Assembly: GCF_006716235.1 (NCBI RefSeq)
Contig: NZ_VFOR01000001.1
Coordinates: 62,001 to 126,000 of the forward strand
Source of the DNA: Propioniferax innocua
GTDB taxonomy: Bacteria > Actinomycetota > Actinomycetes > Propionibacteriales > Propionibacteriaceae
DNA: 64,000 nt
Direction of reading: 5' to 3'
Shown piece by piece: positions 29,101 to 38,175 of this stretch. Position numbers and translations under genes: made by a program. Below the pieces are notes generated by a model. The model saw nothing but the letters and a program-made list of their open reading frames with translations, searched no databases and was not told the origin of the DNA. Each line of letters begins with the position of its first letter. Position 1 is the stretch's first letter.

Positions 29101-29599
29101 ATTCACATTCCCGCGTCAGACGCGCGGTCAGCGGCTGTGCCTGGCCGATTACTTCCGCGACGCCGAGGAGGTGGCAGAGAAGGGACCCGATGTGGTGGCG
29201 CTGCAGTTGTGCACGATGGGGTCGAAGGTGTCGGATGAGACCGCCAAGCTGTTCGCTGCGAACGAGTACCGTGACTATCTCGAGCTGCATGGCCTGAGCG
29301 TGCAGCTCACCGAGGCGCTCGCGGAGTTCTGGCATTCACGGGTGCGGAGCGATCTGGGCCTGGAACCCACGGGGGCAGACATCGAGACGATGATCCGCGA
29401 TCAGGACTATCGGGGATGCCGTTACTCCTTCGGCTATCCGGCATGCCCTGAACTGGAGGATCGTACGAAGGTGGTTGACCTGCTCGAGCCGGAACGTATC
29501 GGTGTGGAGCTGTCCGAGGAACTGCAGCTGCACCCGGAGCAGTCCACCGACGCGCTCGTGGTGCACCATCCCGAGGCGAAATACTTCAACGCGCGGTGA
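26105..29599 (+). CDS. metH: Cobalamin-dependent methionine synthase
   Basis: The 1164-residue enzyme methylates homocysteine using methyl-tetrahydrofolate and B12. All four modules are present: the homocysteine domain (about 1-325) with zinc Cys in NCATGP and GGCCGTTP, the pterin-binding domain (about 340-600, SIGERTNANGSKAF), the cap and B12 domain with DVHDIGKN near residue 738 supplying the axial His, and the SAM-dependent activation domain (about 905-1164). An 11-residue acidic/basic linker region near 870 is not conserved. GTG 26105 is chosen over the upstream TTG because of the -10 spacing. Enzyme and metK together close the SAM cycle. Confidence 0.96.
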   Translation: MKTDETPDLTLGDALRDRIVLADGGMGTMLQEHDLSMSDFSGLEGCNEILCVTRPDVVESIHGAYLDAGAQAIETNTFGTNHAALAEYGITDRLTELAGAAATIARRAADSFATPESPRWVLGAMGPGTKLPTLGQVSFTTIRDAYRLQASAMLDGGIDAILIETCQDLLQTKAAVIAAHEAMAQVGREVPICVSVTVETTGTMLMGSEIGAALTALEPLGISSLGLNCATGPTEMSEHLRHLSRHAGIPITVMPNAGLPVLTKDGAHYPLGAEEFAEAVAGFVGEFGLGMVGGCCGTTPAHITALSRRLASVTRAERTPDRINSASSLYSDVPLRQDLSYLSIGERTNANGSKAFREAMLAENWDECIEIARNQIRDGAHLLDLCVDYVGRDGVADMSELAGRLATASTLPIVLDSTEPEVLRAGLERLAGRCVINSVNYEDGDGPGSRFARIMPLVKQHGAAVVALTIDEEGQARTTEWKVRVAERLIGDLTENHGMEIGDIIVDCLTFPIGTGQEETRRDGIATIEAIRELKRRHPQVQTTLGVSNVSFGLNPAARVVLNSVFLNECVEAGLDSAIVHAAKIRPMNQIPDDQRQVALDLVYDRRTEGYDPLERFLEMFEGVTNADTKAARAAELAALPVAERLQRRIIDGDGKGLEDDLEESLADKPALKIINDDLLAGMKVVGELFGAGEMQLPFVLQSAQVMKQAVAHLEPHIDATDDSGKGTIVLATVKGDVHDIGKNLVDIILSNNGYNVVNIGIKQSVNQILEAADQHDVDAVGMSGLLVKSTVVMKENLEEFNNRGVAAKYPVLLGGAALTRAYVEQDLQEIYAGEVRYARDAFEGLRLMDAVMAVKRGEPGASLPEPKRRRVQAATVEIDEDARNDTERSDVSRDHDVPTPPFWGSRIVKGIALADIAGWLDERATFMGQWGLKGSRDGASYEELVDTEGRPRLRTWMDRIHTDQLGEFAVAYGYYPCHSEGNSLLVYDPDDHGLLRHTFTFPRQTRGQRLCLADYFRDAEEVAEKGPDVVALQLCTMGSKVSDETAKLFAANEYRDYLELHGLSVQLTEALAEFWHSRVRSDLGLEPTGADIETMIRDQDYRGCRYSFGYPACPELEDRTKVVDLLEPERIGVELSEELQLHPEQSTDALVVHHPEAKYFNAR

Positions 29600-29641
29600 C
29601 CCCGGCGGTGGAGATCCGGATTTCTTGGGAAGTCTGGAATC

Positions 29642-30352
29642 ATGGTCGGCGCCATGACTGACACCAAGAATTTCCCGGCCGCCGTCCTGTGGGATTTTGA
29701 CGGCACCCTCGTCGACACCGAACCCCTGTGGTTCGCTGCGGAGGGGGCGTTCATCGAGTCCCACGGGGGCACGTGGAGCGAGGAGCTCGCCCACGAACTC
29801 ATCGGCTCTGCGCTCACCGATGGGGCCAACAAGCTGCTTGATGCCCTCCGCTCGGAGGGCATCAAGCCCGACGTCGAGACCGATGACGTGGTCGCCGAGC
29901 TCATCGATTCGGTGCTCGCCAGCGTCGTGGATGGTGACTACACATGGCGGCCTGGTGCTCGGGAACTGCTGTTGGGGCTCCGCGACCGGGGCATCCGCTG
30001 CGGTCTGGTGTCGATGTCGTTCCGACGGATGCTGGAGACGGTGGCCGCCGAGCTGCCCGAGGACACCTTCGAGGTCATCGTGCCCGGTGACGAGGTGGAG
30101 CGAGGAAAGCCCCACCCCGACCCGTATCTCGACGCGGCGGCCGCTCTCGGCGTCGACATCACAGACTGCATCGTGATGGAGGATTCACCGACCGGGGCGA
30201 AGTCCGGGGTCGCGAGCGGTGCTGCTGTGGTGGCCGTACCGAATCTGGTGCCAGTGGCTCCCGGTGGGCGCAGCGTCGTCCTCGAGACACTCGACGGCAT
30301 CGGTCCGGACGAACTGATCGATGCGGCCCGGACCGCAGGAGGTTCCGCATGA
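29642..30352 (+). CDS. HAD-superfamily hydrolase (phosphoglucomutase/phosphatase-like)
   Basis: The 236-residue protein has the full HAD set: DFDGTLVDTE nucleophile motif near residue 18, a helical cap (about 30-100), VSMS as motif II, RGKPHPDPY with motif III Lys, and VMEDSPTGAKSG as motif IV. It most resembles beta-phosphoglucomutase-like phosphatases; the substrate is open. A second in-frame ATG lies at 29654. The stop overlaps the next ATG (ATGA), so it is co-translated with the lipoprotein gene. Confidence 0.85.
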   Translation: MVGAMTDTKNFPAAVLWDFDGTLVDTEPLWFAAEGAFIESHGGTWSEELAHELIGSALTDGANKLLDALRSEGIKPDVETDDVVAELIDSVLASVVDGDYTWRPGARELLLGLRDRGIRCGLVSMSFRRMLETVAAELPEDTFEVIVPGDEVERGKPHPDPYLDAAAALGVDITDCIVMEDSPTGAKSGVASGAAVVAVPNLVPVAPGGRSVVLETLDGIGPDELIDAARTAGGSA

Positions 30353-31785
30353 GGATCAACCGAGTCCTGGCTGCCTTGGTGATAACGGCCCTGACGCTGG
30401 GTCTTGGTGCCTGTTCCAGCGAGCAGGCGTCGGCCCGTTCCAAGCAGAAGATCCCCCTGCGGATCGGAGTCCTGCAGAGCCCCGAGATCATCGCCGACCC
30501 CGTGGCCGCCACGGGCAAGGATTCCGAGGCGTTCATCTACAACACGTTCCAGCGGCTGATGACCGTCGAATCGGGCACGGGGCTGCTGAAACCTGATGCG
30601 GCCGCGGAATGTCTGTTCATCGACGAGGTCACCTACTCATGCACGCTGAACACGCAGATGCAGTTCACCAACGGCAACAAATTGACAGCGAGCGATGTGA
30701 AATTCTCCATCGATCGAGCCAAGGCACTGTCGAAGCCCGGCACCTCCGGCGTCTTCCTCGACACCCTCGAGGAGGCGGTGATCGTTGAGGAGGACCGCGT
30801 CGATTTCAAGCTCAATCAACCCGACAACCAGTTCGGTCATGTGCTGGCCTCGCCCGCGGCGTCGATCGTGGATGAGGAGGTCTACTCGGCCACGAAGATC
30901 CGCCCCAGCGCGGAGGCGCCGGTGGGGTCAGGGCCAGTGCAGGTGATAAAGCACACCGAGGACGAACTGGGCTACTGGAGCAACACCGACTATCGCGGCC
31001 GTAACCCGGCCCAGACGATCAACCAGGTGATCCGCACCTTCGATTCGCCCGAGGAGATGCGACGCGCCGCCGAAGCCGGTGAGCTGGATGCCATCTGGGA
31101 CGCCGCCGCCATGGAGACGATCCCGGAGGGCTTTCACGAGGACCGCTTCACCAATGGCCGTGTGCAGTGGCTGCGGTGGAATCCGGAGTCGAAACTGCGT
31201 GAGCAGGCCGATGTGCGCGAGTATGTGCGTGACGCGGTGCAGCCGATGCGTTCGATGCGGTCAATCCTTCCGCGCGGCACCGACACGGCCGTGCCGGTGT
31301 TCGACACCGGTCAGCGCCAGCCGCGGAGTCCTCGACAGGCGTCGTTGAAGCTGTGGCATGAGGATCTGCCCGATCAGGAGGTCGTGGCCGAGAACGTGGC
31401 CTCCTTGCTGGAGGAGGATCAGGCGGTCACCGTGGAGCTGACCACCAAGGCATCCGAGGCCGATCTCTACCTCGAGGACGTCAAGCCGTGGGTGCGCACA
31501 CCGATCGCGTGGTTCCAGCCCTATCTGGAGGATCCGCTGCCGGGCACCGAGGAACGCAACGCACAGGCGGTCGCCGAGATGCGCTCGGCGTTCACCCAGC
31601 CCCGCAAGCAGGAGGCATCGACGCGTCTGCAGCAGTACGTGCACGATGACGCGACGGTGGTTCCGTTGACGGTGGAGGACCAACGAGTCCATCTCGGTCC
31701 CACTGTTGAACTCTCGCGGGAGAACGAGATGGAGAACTACATGGCGCCCGGATTCCAGCTGGGTGTGTGGGGATTCTCCCTGTGA
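30349..31785 (+). CDS. Solute-binding lipoprotein, family 5 (peptide/nickel type)
   Basis: The 478-residue protein has a lipoprotein signal (MRINRVLAALVITALTLGLG followed by AC; lipid Cys22) and the family 5 fold: EAFIYNTFQRLMTVE, an SFSIDRA-like KFSIDRAKAL segment and a VRTPIAWFQPYLEDP C-terminal part. The fold binds oligopeptides or similar ligands outside the membrane. No permease or ATPase gene adjoins it. It sits between a HAD gene and trmI by 4-bp overlaps on both sides, an arrangement leading into the ARC-proteasome region. Confidence 0.85.
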   Translation: MRINRVLAALVITALTLGLGACSSEQASARSKQKIPLRIGVLQSPEIIADPVAATGKDSEAFIYNTFQRLMTVESGTGLLKPDAAAECLFIDEVTYSCTLNTQMQFTNGNKLTASDVKFSIDRAKALSKPGTSGVFLDTLEEAVIVEEDRVDFKLNQPDNQFGHVLASPAASIVDEEVYSATKIRPSAEAPVGSGPVQVIKHTEDELGYWSNTDYRGRNPAQTINQVIRTFDSPEEMRRAAEAGELDAIWDAAAMETIPEGFHEDRFTNGRVQWLRWNPESKLREQADVREYVRDAVQPMRSMRSILPRGTDTAVPVFDTGQRQPRSPRQASLKLWHEDLPDQEVVAENVASLLEEDQAVTVELTTKASEADLYLEDVKPWVRTPIAWFQPYLEDPLPGTEERNAQAVAEMRSAFTQPRKQEASTRLQQYVHDDATVVPLTVEDQRVHLGPTVELSRENEMENYMAPGFQLGVWGFSL

Positions 31786-32741
31786 GCGGTCAGGATGTGA
31801 GCGGTCAGGAGCCCACGTTCAGCACCTCCGGCGTCCACACCGGTGATCTGCGGCCGGGGGAGTGGGTGACGCTCACCGACCGCAAGGGACGACGAAACCT
31901 GGTGCGTCTCGAGGCCGGAGGCATGTTCCACACCACCAAGGGGGGTGTGGCGCACGATGATCTGATCGGTGGGCCCGAGGGTGTCGTCGTCCGATCGGTG
32001 GGAGGACTGAACTTCCTCGCGATGCGTCCGCTGCTGCACGATCACATCGTGACGATGAAGCGCGGTGCCGCGATCATCTACCCCAAGGAAGCCGCCCAGA
32101 TTCTGATGATGGGCGACATCTTCCCCGGCGCCCGGGTGCTGGAGGCCGGCGTCGGCTCCGGCGGATTGACGCTGGCACTGCTGCGCACCCTGGGGGCCGA
32201 CGGTGAGCTGCATTCCATCGAGCGTCGTCAGGACTTCGCCGACATCGCCCGTCGCAACGTCGAGGAGTTCCACGGAGGGCCGCACCCGGCGTGGCATCTG
32301 CAGGTGGGCGACCTCAACGAGGTCCTCGCCGATCCCCGGCGCCGTCCTGAGCAGGTTGACCGGGTGATCCTCGACATGCTCGCGCCCTGGGACTGCATCG
32401 AGCACGTCGGGGAAGTGCTGGCGCCCGGTGGCGTGCTGGTCTGTTACGTGGCCACCACCACGCAGATGGGTCTGGTGATGGACACCATTCGGACCCACCA
32501 GGGCTTCACCGAACCCGAGGCGACCGAGAGTATTCAACGCGACTGGCACGCCGAGGGGCTCGCGATCCGCCCGTCGCACGGAGGAGTGGGACACACCGGA
32601 TTTCTGGTGATCGCCCGACGCCTCGCACCCGGGGTGACCACACCACCACGCAAACGCCGCCCGGCACCCGGGGCCTACGGACCCGATTACCACGGTCCGC
32701 GTCCCCCGGGCGTGGATGAGGCATCGAAACCGTCCGAGTAG
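31782..32741 (+). CDS. trmI: tRNA (adenine-58-N1)-methyltransferase
   Basis: The 319-residue enzyme makes m1A58 in tRNA. The N-terminal beta domain (about 15-85) is followed by a Rossmann domain with EAGVGSGGLTLAL for SAM, DMLAPWDC as the catalytic motif and HTGFLVIARR. A basic, Pro-rich C-terminal tail follows. The GTG overlaps the preceding stop (GTGA). The first 30 nt are a 15-bp duplication with two GTGs (31782, 31797), so either may start. The trmI-ARC-dop-pup-prcBA order is the usual actinobacterial one. Confidence 0.93.
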   Translation: MSGQDVSGQEPTFSTSGVHTGDLRPGEWVTLTDRKGRRNLVRLEAGGMFHTTKGGVAHDDLIGGPEGVVVRSVGGLNFLAMRPLLHDHIVTMKRGAAIIYPKEAAQILMMGDIFPGARVLEAGVGSGGLTLALLRTLGADGELHSIERRQDFADIARRNVEEFHGGPHPAWHLQVGDLNEVLADPRRRPEQVDRVILDMLAPWDCIEHVGEVLAPGGVLVCYVATTTQMGLVMDTIRTHQGFTEPEATESIQRDWHAEGLAIRPSHGGVGHTGFLVIARRLAPGVTTPPRKRRPAPGAYGPDYHGPRPPGVDEASKPSE

Positions 32742-32744
32742 GCT
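32739..32744 (+). promoter_or_regulatory. ARC ATPase gene leaderless-type -10 box
   Basis: TAGGCT overlaps the trmI stop codon and ends 6 nt before the ATG at 32751. The identical box and spacing recur at dop and der. Confidence 0.55.
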
Positions 32745-32750
32745 CGCGGC

Positions 32751-34427
32751 ATGGAGCCCATCGACACATCGACGTCGTCGCAGCCCTCGTTGGAGCGTCA
32801 GCTCGCGCGGGCACGCAGCGATATGCGGACCCTCGCTCAGCAGAACGAGCGGCTGGCCAAGACCCTGAATCAGGCTCGGGCGCAGATGGTCGACATGAAG
32901 GAGCGTCTCGACGCCCTCGGGCAGCCGCCTCTGACGTTCGGGATCGTGCTCGAGCGTCCGGAGCGCAAGCCGACCGACATGGTCGCCAGTGCAGATGTGT
33001 TCGTGCAGGGGCGCCGCATGCGGCTGAAGATCTCTGCGCAGACCGAGGATGCCGACATCCATCCGGGATGCGAGGTGATGGTCAACGAGACGCTCGTGAT
33101 CGTGGGCGTTCGTCCTCGTCCGCTGGCAGGGGACATCGTGACCGTCGATGACATCCTGGATCCCCCGAGCGAGGACGGGCTGTTGCGTCGGGCCGTGGTG
33201 ACCGGCGCGGTCGACACCCAGCAGGTGGTCGTGCTGGCACCGTCGATCGACGCGAAGGTCCGCGCCGGGGATCGACTCCTCATCGACAAGAAGGCGCAGC
33301 TTGCTTTCGACATGGTGCCCAAGGTGGACGTCGAAGATCTGGTGCTCGAAGACGTGCCCGACATCGATTGGAACGACATCGGGGGGCTGTCGCAGCAGAT
33401 CGAGGAGATCCGCGACGCCGTGGAGCTGCCGTTCGGTCACCCGGAGCTGTTCACCGAGTACGACCTCAAGCCGCCCAAGGGCGTCCTGCTCTACGGGCCA
33501 CCCGGGTGCGGCAAGACGATGATCGCCAAGGCGGTGGCCAACTCCCTGGCCCATGCGCGTGGTCAGGATGGACGCTCGTGGTTCTACAACGTCAAGGGCC
33601 CGGAGCTCCTGAACAAGTATGTGGGCGAATCCGAGCGTCAGATCCGACACATCTTCGAACGCGCCCGTGCCAAGGCCGGTGACGGCCGCCCCGTGATCGT
33701 GTTCTTCGACGAGATGGACTCGCTGTTCCGAACCCGCGGCAGTGGCGTCAGCTCCGATGTGGAGAACACGATCGTGCCCCAGCTCCTCAGCGAGCTCGAT
33801 GGTGTGGAAGACCTTTCCAATGTGATCATCATCGGTGCCTCCAACCGGGAGGACATGATCGACCCGGCGATCCTGCGACCGGGACGCCTCGATGTGAAGA
33901 TCCGCGTCGAACGCCCCGACGCCGAAGCCGCACTGGAGATCTTCGGGCACTACCTGACGCCGAAGGTTCGCCTGCACGCCGACGATCTACGGGAGTTCTC
34001 CGGTGACGCCGAAGCCTGCCGGCGCGCCATGATCGATCGCGTGGTCACCACCATGTATGCCCCGACGCCGGAGAACGAATTCCTGGAGCTGACATTCACC
34101 TCCGGTCGCGTGGAGGTCCTGCACTTCCGGGACCTCGCATCGGGTGCCATGATCCGCAACATCGTCGACCGTGCCAAGAAGCGTGCCGTCAAGGAACACA
34201 TCGACGGTGGCGGCGGTGGCGTCCGCATGGAGCATCTTCTGGGGGCGCTCACCGCCGAGTTCGCCGAGAACGAAGACCTCCCGAACACCACGAGTCCCGA
34301 TGATTGGGCCCGGATCGCCGGCGCGCTGCCGAAGGGGGAACGGATCACGCAGGTGCGTCCGCTGCTCCGCTCCAAGCATCCCACCGCAGCCGAGGTGAGC
34401 ACCGCCGAGACCGGGCAGTATCTCTGA
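32751..34427 (+). CDS. arc: Proteasome-associated AAA ATPase (ARC/Mpa)
   Basis: The 558-residue ring ATPase unfolds pupylated proteins for the 20S core. Residues 20-65 form the coiled coil that captures Pup, then tandem OB domains (about 65-200), then the AAA module with Walker A GPPGCGKT near 249 and Walker B VFFDEMDS near 318. An arginine-finger region follows. The C-terminus ends TGQYL, the penultimate-Tyr motif that docks into the PrcA ring. Length matches mycobacterial Mpa, though Mpa is about 50 residues longer at the N-terminus. Confidence 0.96.
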   Translation: MEPIDTSTSSQPSLERQLARARSDMRTLAQQNERLAKTLNQARAQMVDMKERLDALGQPPLTFGIVLERPERKPTDMVASADVFVQGRRMRLKISAQTEDADIHPGCEVMVNETLVIVGVRPRPLAGDIVTVDDILDPPSEDGLLRRAVVTGAVDTQQVVVLAPSIDAKVRAGDRLLIDKKAQLAFDMVPKVDVEDLVLEDVPDIDWNDIGGLSQQIEEIRDAVELPFGHPELFTEYDLKPPKGVLLYGPPGCGKTMIAKAVANSLAHARGQDGRSWFYNVKGPELLNKYVGESERQIRHIFERARAKAGDGRPVIVFFDEMDSLFRTRGSGVSSDVENTIVPQLLSELDGVEDLSNVIIIGASNREDMIDPAILRPGRLDVKIRVERPDAEAALEIFGHYLTPKVRLHADDLREFSGDAEACRRAMIDRVVTTMYAPTPENEFLELTFTSGRVEVLHFRDLASGAMIRNIVDRAKKRAVKEHIDGGGGGVRMEHLLGALTAEFAENEDLPNTTSPDDWARIAGALPKGERITQVRPLLRSKHPTAAEVSTAETGQYL

Positions 34428-34482
34428 CCTCGGCCTTCCCGGGATCCGGGCCACCTCGACGTGGGGCCGGGCTGTCGCGGCT

Positions 34483-34866
34483 CTATGCAGAGGTGGAGCG
34501 TGCGCGGGTGTGGAGGATCAGAAAACCGATCAGACGCCAGCCCAAGAGGGTGAACGACAAGATGATCGTCGTCACCACGATCAGACGCATGGCCGTGGCC
34601 TCGCCACCGAGGTTGCGCAGTACCAGCCCGCCGATCAGCGTCGTGGCCCAGACGGTCAAGGCGTCTTCCAGATGCAGCGTGCGACGCCCTTGACGGCTGA
34701 GGAGCCAGCCGATGCTCAGCGCCAACCAGAATGGAAAGACGGTGGGAAGCAGGACAGCCAGGGCCGTCGGCTGGTCCTGAGCCAGCGAGTACACGAACCA
34801 GAACCCGAAAATGAACAACAGATCGATGGGGTAACCCCATAACCGTTTGGTCCGTCGCACGTCCAT
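34483..34866 (-). CDS. DUF3054 family membrane protein
   Basis: The 127-residue protein has four predicted membrane helices (LLFIFGFWFVYSLA, a segment around LLPTVFPFWLALSIGWLL, TVWATTLIGGLVLRNL, and VVTTIILSFTLLGWRLIGFLIL) and matches the DUF3054 pattern with W..T...G..LR. Function is unknown. ATG 34866 is preferred, with TACCCT 6 nt before it, over an in-frame ATG at 34941 that would lie inside dop. It is divergent from dop, with only 37 bp between the two starts. Confidence 0.8.
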   Translation of the reverse strand: MDVRRTKRLWGYPIDLLFIFGFWFVYSLAQDQPTALAVLLPTVFPFWLALSIGWLLSRQGRRTLHLEDALTVWATTLIGGLVLRNLGGEATAMRLIVVTTIILSFTLLGWRLIGFLILHTRARSTSA

Positions 34867-34872
34867 CCGGTC

Positions 34873-34878
34873 AGGGTA
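34873..34878 (-). promoter_or_regulatory. DUF3054 gene leaderless-type -10 box
   Basis: On the minus strand TACCCT lies 6 nt before ATG 34866. The dop box on the other strand starts 13 bp away, so the two promoters overlap in their upstream parts. Confidence 0.5.
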
Positions 34879-34891
34879 CCGCGCAGGTGCG

Positions 34892-34897
34892 TAGGCT
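34892..34897 (+). promoter_or_regulatory. dop leaderless-type -10 box
   Basis: TAGGCT lies 6 nt before ATG 34904. Its -35 region would overlap the start of the divergent DUF3054 gene. Confidence 0.55.
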
Positions 34898-34903
34898 GCT
34901 GTC

Positions 34904-36403
34904 ATGCGTCCGGTGATGGGTATCGAGAACGAGTACGGCATTGCTGCCGTGGGTGACTGTGAGCTCGATGAGATGGGGTTGTCGAACGCTGTGGTGCGCG
35001 CATGGCGCTCGCTCCTGGCGGCGGAGGGTTCGGCTGGGAACCGGTGGGACTACACCACCGAGACTCCGCTTCAGGACTCCCGTGGCTTCCAGGTGGAGCG
35101 GGTCCGAGCCCACCCCACCCAACTCACCGACGACGAGACCATGGCCAATGTGGTGCTTCCCAACGGCGCGCGTTTCTACGTCGATCACGCCCACCCCGAG
35201 TACTCCGGCCCCGAATGCACTTCCGCCCGGGACGCGGTGCTCCACGACGCCGCAGGGGATCTCATCGCGCGTCGCGCGGCGGAGGAGGCCGGACGCCGAA
35301 TGGGCGTGCCGATCCGGCTGTGGAAGAACAACACGGACGGCAAGGGAGCGTCCTACGGAACCCACGAGAACTATCTGACGCCCCGCGACGTCAACTTCCA
35401 TCGTTACGTGCGCCTGTTCACGCCGCATCTGGTGACCCGTCAGGTGTACACCGGGAACGGGCGCGTGGGTCTGGGACAGGAGAGCGAACACGCCGGTTTC
35501 CAGTTGAGTCAGCGGGCGGATTTCTTCGAGAAGGAAGTCGGTCTCGAGACAACTTTGCGTCGACCCGTGATCAACACCCGCGACGAGCCACATGCCGACG
35601 CCCGGCGGTTCCGGCGTCTGCATGTGATCACCGGGGATGCCAACCGTTCGGAGTTCGCCACCTGGCTCAAACTCGGTACGGCCCAGTTGGTGCTGCGGGC
35701 CATCGCCGACGGGAGGATCGACGACTCCCTCGAACTCGCCGGTCCGGTCGCCGGCATGCATACCGTGAGCCACGACCTCGAGCTTGACGCACTGCTGCCG
35801 TTGGCCGACGGTCGCCGGTTCACCGCTCTGCAGATCCAACACGAACTGTGGCAGGCCTGCTCGCGATACGCGGAATTCGGTGACGCCACCGCGGAGGACC
35901 GTGACATCCTCGATGCTTGGGCGACCGTGCTGCAGGACCTCGACACCGACCCCCTGCGCTGTGCCGACCGACTCGATTGGGTGGCCAAGTATGCGCTGCT
36001 GGACCGCTACCGCGTTCGAGACGGTCTTGCGTGGGACCATCCGAAGCTCGCACTGATTGATGTGCAGTACAGCGAACTCGATCCGGCACGTAGCCTGCAC
36101 GACGCACTGGTGCGCAAGGGCCGGATGCGTCGTCTCACCACCGATGAGGATGTGGAGGCAGCCATCGGCACGCCACCTCATGACACTCGGGCCTGGTTCC
36201 GCGGGGAGTGTGTGCGGCGTTTCGGATCACATCTGGCGGCGGTGTCCTGGGATTCGGTCATGTTCGATCTGCCGGGGGAGCGCACGTATGTGCGTCTGCC
36301 GATGGACGATCCGTACCGCGGCTCGTTCGACAGTGTCGGTTCGCTCTTCGCCGACGATCCCGATGCGGCGACGCTCGTCGAGCGATTGGCGAAGGGGTCA
36401 TGA
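34904..36403 (+). CDS. dop: Pup deamidase/depupylase
   Basis: The 499-residue protein belongs to the glutamine-synthetase-like Dop/PafA family. It opens with RPVMGIENEYGI, the ATP/Mg-binding motif with catalytic Glu/Asp, and carries ARFYVDHAHPEYSGPEC and RLWKNNTDGKGASYGTHENYL. Dop converts the C-terminal Gln of Pup to Glu and can remove Pup from substrates. It is assigned to Dop, not the ligase PafA, by the adjacent Pup ending in Gln and by its position before pup. Confidence 0.95.
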   Translation: MRPVMGIENEYGIAAVGDCELDEMGLSNAVVRAWRSLLAAEGSAGNRWDYTTETPLQDSRGFQVERVRAHPTQLTDDETMANVVLPNGARFYVDHAHPEYSGPECTSARDAVLHDAAGDLIARRAAEEAGRRMGVPIRLWKNNTDGKGASYGTHENYLTPRDVNFHRYVRLFTPHLVTRQVYTGNGRVGLGQESEHAGFQLSQRADFFEKEVGLETTLRRPVINTRDEPHADARRFRRLHVITGDANRSEFATWLKLGTAQLVLRAIADGRIDDSLELAGPVAGMHTVSHDLELDALLPLADGRRFTALQIQHELWQACSRYAEFGDATAEDRDILDAWATVLQDLDTDPLRCADRLDWVAKYALLDRYRVRDGLAWDHPKLALIDVQYSELDPARSLHDALVRKGRMRRLTTDEDVEAAIGTPPHDTRAWFRGECVRRFGSHLAAVSWDSVMFDLPGERTYVRLPMDDPYRGSFDSVGSLFADDPDAATLVERLAKGS

Positions 36404-36411
36404 ATCGCGGC

Positions 36412-36417
36412 TAGCAT
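36412..36417 (+). promoter_or_regulatory. pup leaderless-type -10 box
   Basis: TAGCAT lies 8 nt before the pup ATG, in the 22-bp gap after dop. It would give pup-prcB-prcA a transcript separate from dop. Confidence 0.5.
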
Positions 36418-36425
36418 GGGCCGAC

Positions 36426-36611
36426 ATGAGCCAGGAATTCCAGGAGCGTCAACAGGACGAGGACGAGCAGGTCGTCGACGACGTCACGGCGCAGGAACAG
36501 CCATCCACAGATGACGCCGGGTTCGACTCGCTGCTTGACGAGATCGACGGTGTTCTCGAGGCGAACGCCGAGGAGTTCGTTCGGTCCTTCGTCCAGAAGG
36601 GGGGCCAGTGA
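36426..36611 (+). CDS. pup: Prokaryotic ubiquitin-like protein Pup
   Basis: The 61-residue, very acidic, largely disordered protein ends [11 protein letters not shown]. The GGQ end must be deamidated to GGE before ligation to lysines, which agrees with dop next door. The helix-forming segment around residues 31-52 ([19 protein letters not shown]) binds the ARC coiled coil. The stop overlaps the prcB GTG (GTGA). Confidence 0.97.
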   Translation: MSQEFQERQQDEDEQVVDDVTAQEQPSTDDAGFDSLLDEIDGVLEANAEEFVRSFVQKGGQ

Positions 36612-37483
36612 GCGACATCGGCCTGCCCTCCGATTTTCTGCGCGGTGGAAGCTCATCCTTCACCGAGTTCTTGCGACGTGTCGCACCTGAGCAGCTTCCG
36701 GGCCGGGAACTGGCCGGTGGCGGGCAGGTCCCCGAGGTTCCGCACGGCACCACGATCGTGGCGGCCACATGCGCCGATGGTGTGGTGATGGCCGGGGATC
36801 GACGTGCCACTGCGGGCAGCATGATCGCCCAGCGCGACATCGAGAAGGTCTTCGGCGCTGATGACCTGTCGATGGTCGGCATCGCCGGGTCTGCAGGGAT
36901 CGCGGTGGAGATGGTACGGCTGTTCCGCGTCGAACTGGAGCATTACGAGAAGATCGAAGGGACCCTGCTCTCCCTCGAGGGAAAGAGCAACCGTCTCGCG
37001 TCGATGATCCGCGGGAACCTGGCCATGGCGATGCAGGGGCTCGTCGTCGTTCCGTTGTTCGCCGGATGGGACGCTCAGGCCGCCCGCGGTCGGATCTTCT
37101 CCTTCGACGCCACCGGTGGACGCTACGAGGAGCACGGTTTCCACACCGTCGGATCGGGATCGGTGTTCGCGCGGGGATCGTTGAAGAAACTGCACGACCC
37201 CGGCCATGACATCGATACCACTGTGATGGCTCTGCTGCAGTCGCTCCATGATGCCGCCGATGACGATTCGGGCACCGGTGGTGCTGATCTGCAGCGTCGG
37301 ATCTTCCCCGTGGTGATGACTGCCACGGCCGACGGCGTCCGGCGGCTCTCCGATGATGAGGTGGGACGCCGTGTCGACCGGATCATCACCGGACGTCACC
37401 TTCGTCCCGACGGGCCGGCCGCCCCCGTGGTGACCACATCAGGCGCGGACGCTGACGACCACGGTGAGGAGGAAGCACGATGA
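36608..37483 (+). CDS. prcB: 20S proteasome beta subunit
   Basis: The 291-residue precursor has a 47-residue propeptide that ends PHG. Autocleavage would expose Thr48 ([21 protein letters not shown]) as the N-terminal nucleophile, with the conserved Asp/Lys-type residues of the fold following. The mature chain forms the two inner rings. It is tightly packed between pup and prcA with 4-bp overlaps. Confidence 0.97.
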   Translation: MSDIGLPSDFLRGGSSSFTEFLRRVAPEQLPGRELAGGGQVPEVPHGTTIVAATCADGVVMAGDRRATAGSMIAQRDIEKVFGADDLSMVGIAGSAGIAVEMVRLFRVELEHYEKIEGTLLSLEGKSNRLASMIRGNLAMAMQGLVVVPLFAGWDAQAARGRIFSFDATGGRYEEHGFHTVGSGSVFARGSLKKLHDPGHDIDTTVMALLQSLHDAADDDSGTGGADLQRRIFPVVMTATADGVRRLSDDEVGRRVDRIITGRHLRPDGPAAPVVTTSGADADDHGEEEAR

Positions 37484-38175
37484 CGATGCCGATGTATGTC
37501 TCGCCCGAGCAGCAGATGAAGGACCGCGCGGACTACGCGCGCAAGGGCATCGCGAGGGGCCGTTCGGTGGCCGTGCTGCGTTTCGCCGAGGGGATCTGCC
37601 TGGTGGCGGAGAACCGTTCGCAGTCACTGCACAAGATCAGTGAGATCTACGACCGGATCGCCTTCGCCGCGGTCGGGCGCTACAACGAGTTCGAGAATCT
37701 GCGGATCGCCGGTATCCGCCATGCCGATCTGCGCGGATACTCCTACGACCGTGCCGATGTGACCGGGCGAGGTTTGGCCAACGCTTATGCGCAGCTTCTG
37801 GGCACCATCTTCTCCAGCGGTATGGAGAAGCCCTACGAAGTGGAGCTCATCGTCGCCGAGATCGGCGACGACGCCGGTTCCGATGAGATCTATCGCTTGA
37901 CCTACGACGGTTCGGTCGCCGATGAGGATCATTTCGCAGTGATGGGTGGTGAGGCCGATGCGATCGCCGAACGCATCACCGCACTGCGTTCTGCGAAGGG
38001 CATCGGCGACGAAGCCTCGTTGACCGAGTGCGTCCAGATCGCCGTCGCCGGGCTCGCGGGCGAGCGCACCCTCGGCGTCGATTCACTCGAGGTGGCCGTT
38101 TTGGACCGTTCGCGGGAGCAGCAGCGCAAGTTCCGCCGCCTGGGCGACGCCGAGCTGACTGAGATGCTCTCGTGA
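37480..38175 (+). CDS. prcA: 20S proteasome alpha subunit
   Basis: The 231-residue subunit starts [30 protein letters not shown], the gating N-terminus of bacterial alpha subunits, and forms the outer rings that receive the ARC C-termini. It overlaps prcB (ATGA) and tyrA (GTGA). The Pup ligase gene pafA, often downstream, is not found here. Confidence 0.96.
   Translation: MTMPMYVSPEQQMKDRADYARKGIARGRSVAVLRFAEGICLVAENRSQSLHKISEIYDRIAFAAVGRYNEFENLRIAGIRHADLRGYSYDRADVTGRGLANAYAQLLGTIFSSGMEKPYEVELIVAEIGDDAGSDEIYRLTYDGSVADEDHFAVMGGEADAIAERITALRSAKGIGDEASLTECVQIAVAGLAGERTLGVDSLEVAVLDRSREQQRKFRRLGDAELTEMLS

Noticed and set aside
31737-33977. 746-codon minus-strand frame opposite trmI and the ARC gene
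   Set aside because: Antisense to two conserved genes; no recognisable domain.
34871-36181. 436-codon minus-strand frame opposite dop
   Set aside because: Shadow of dop; no homology and no promoter.
34904-36403. Assignment as Pup ligase PafA
   Set aside because: Family is shared, but Pup ends in Gln and this gene directly precedes pup, which fits Dop.
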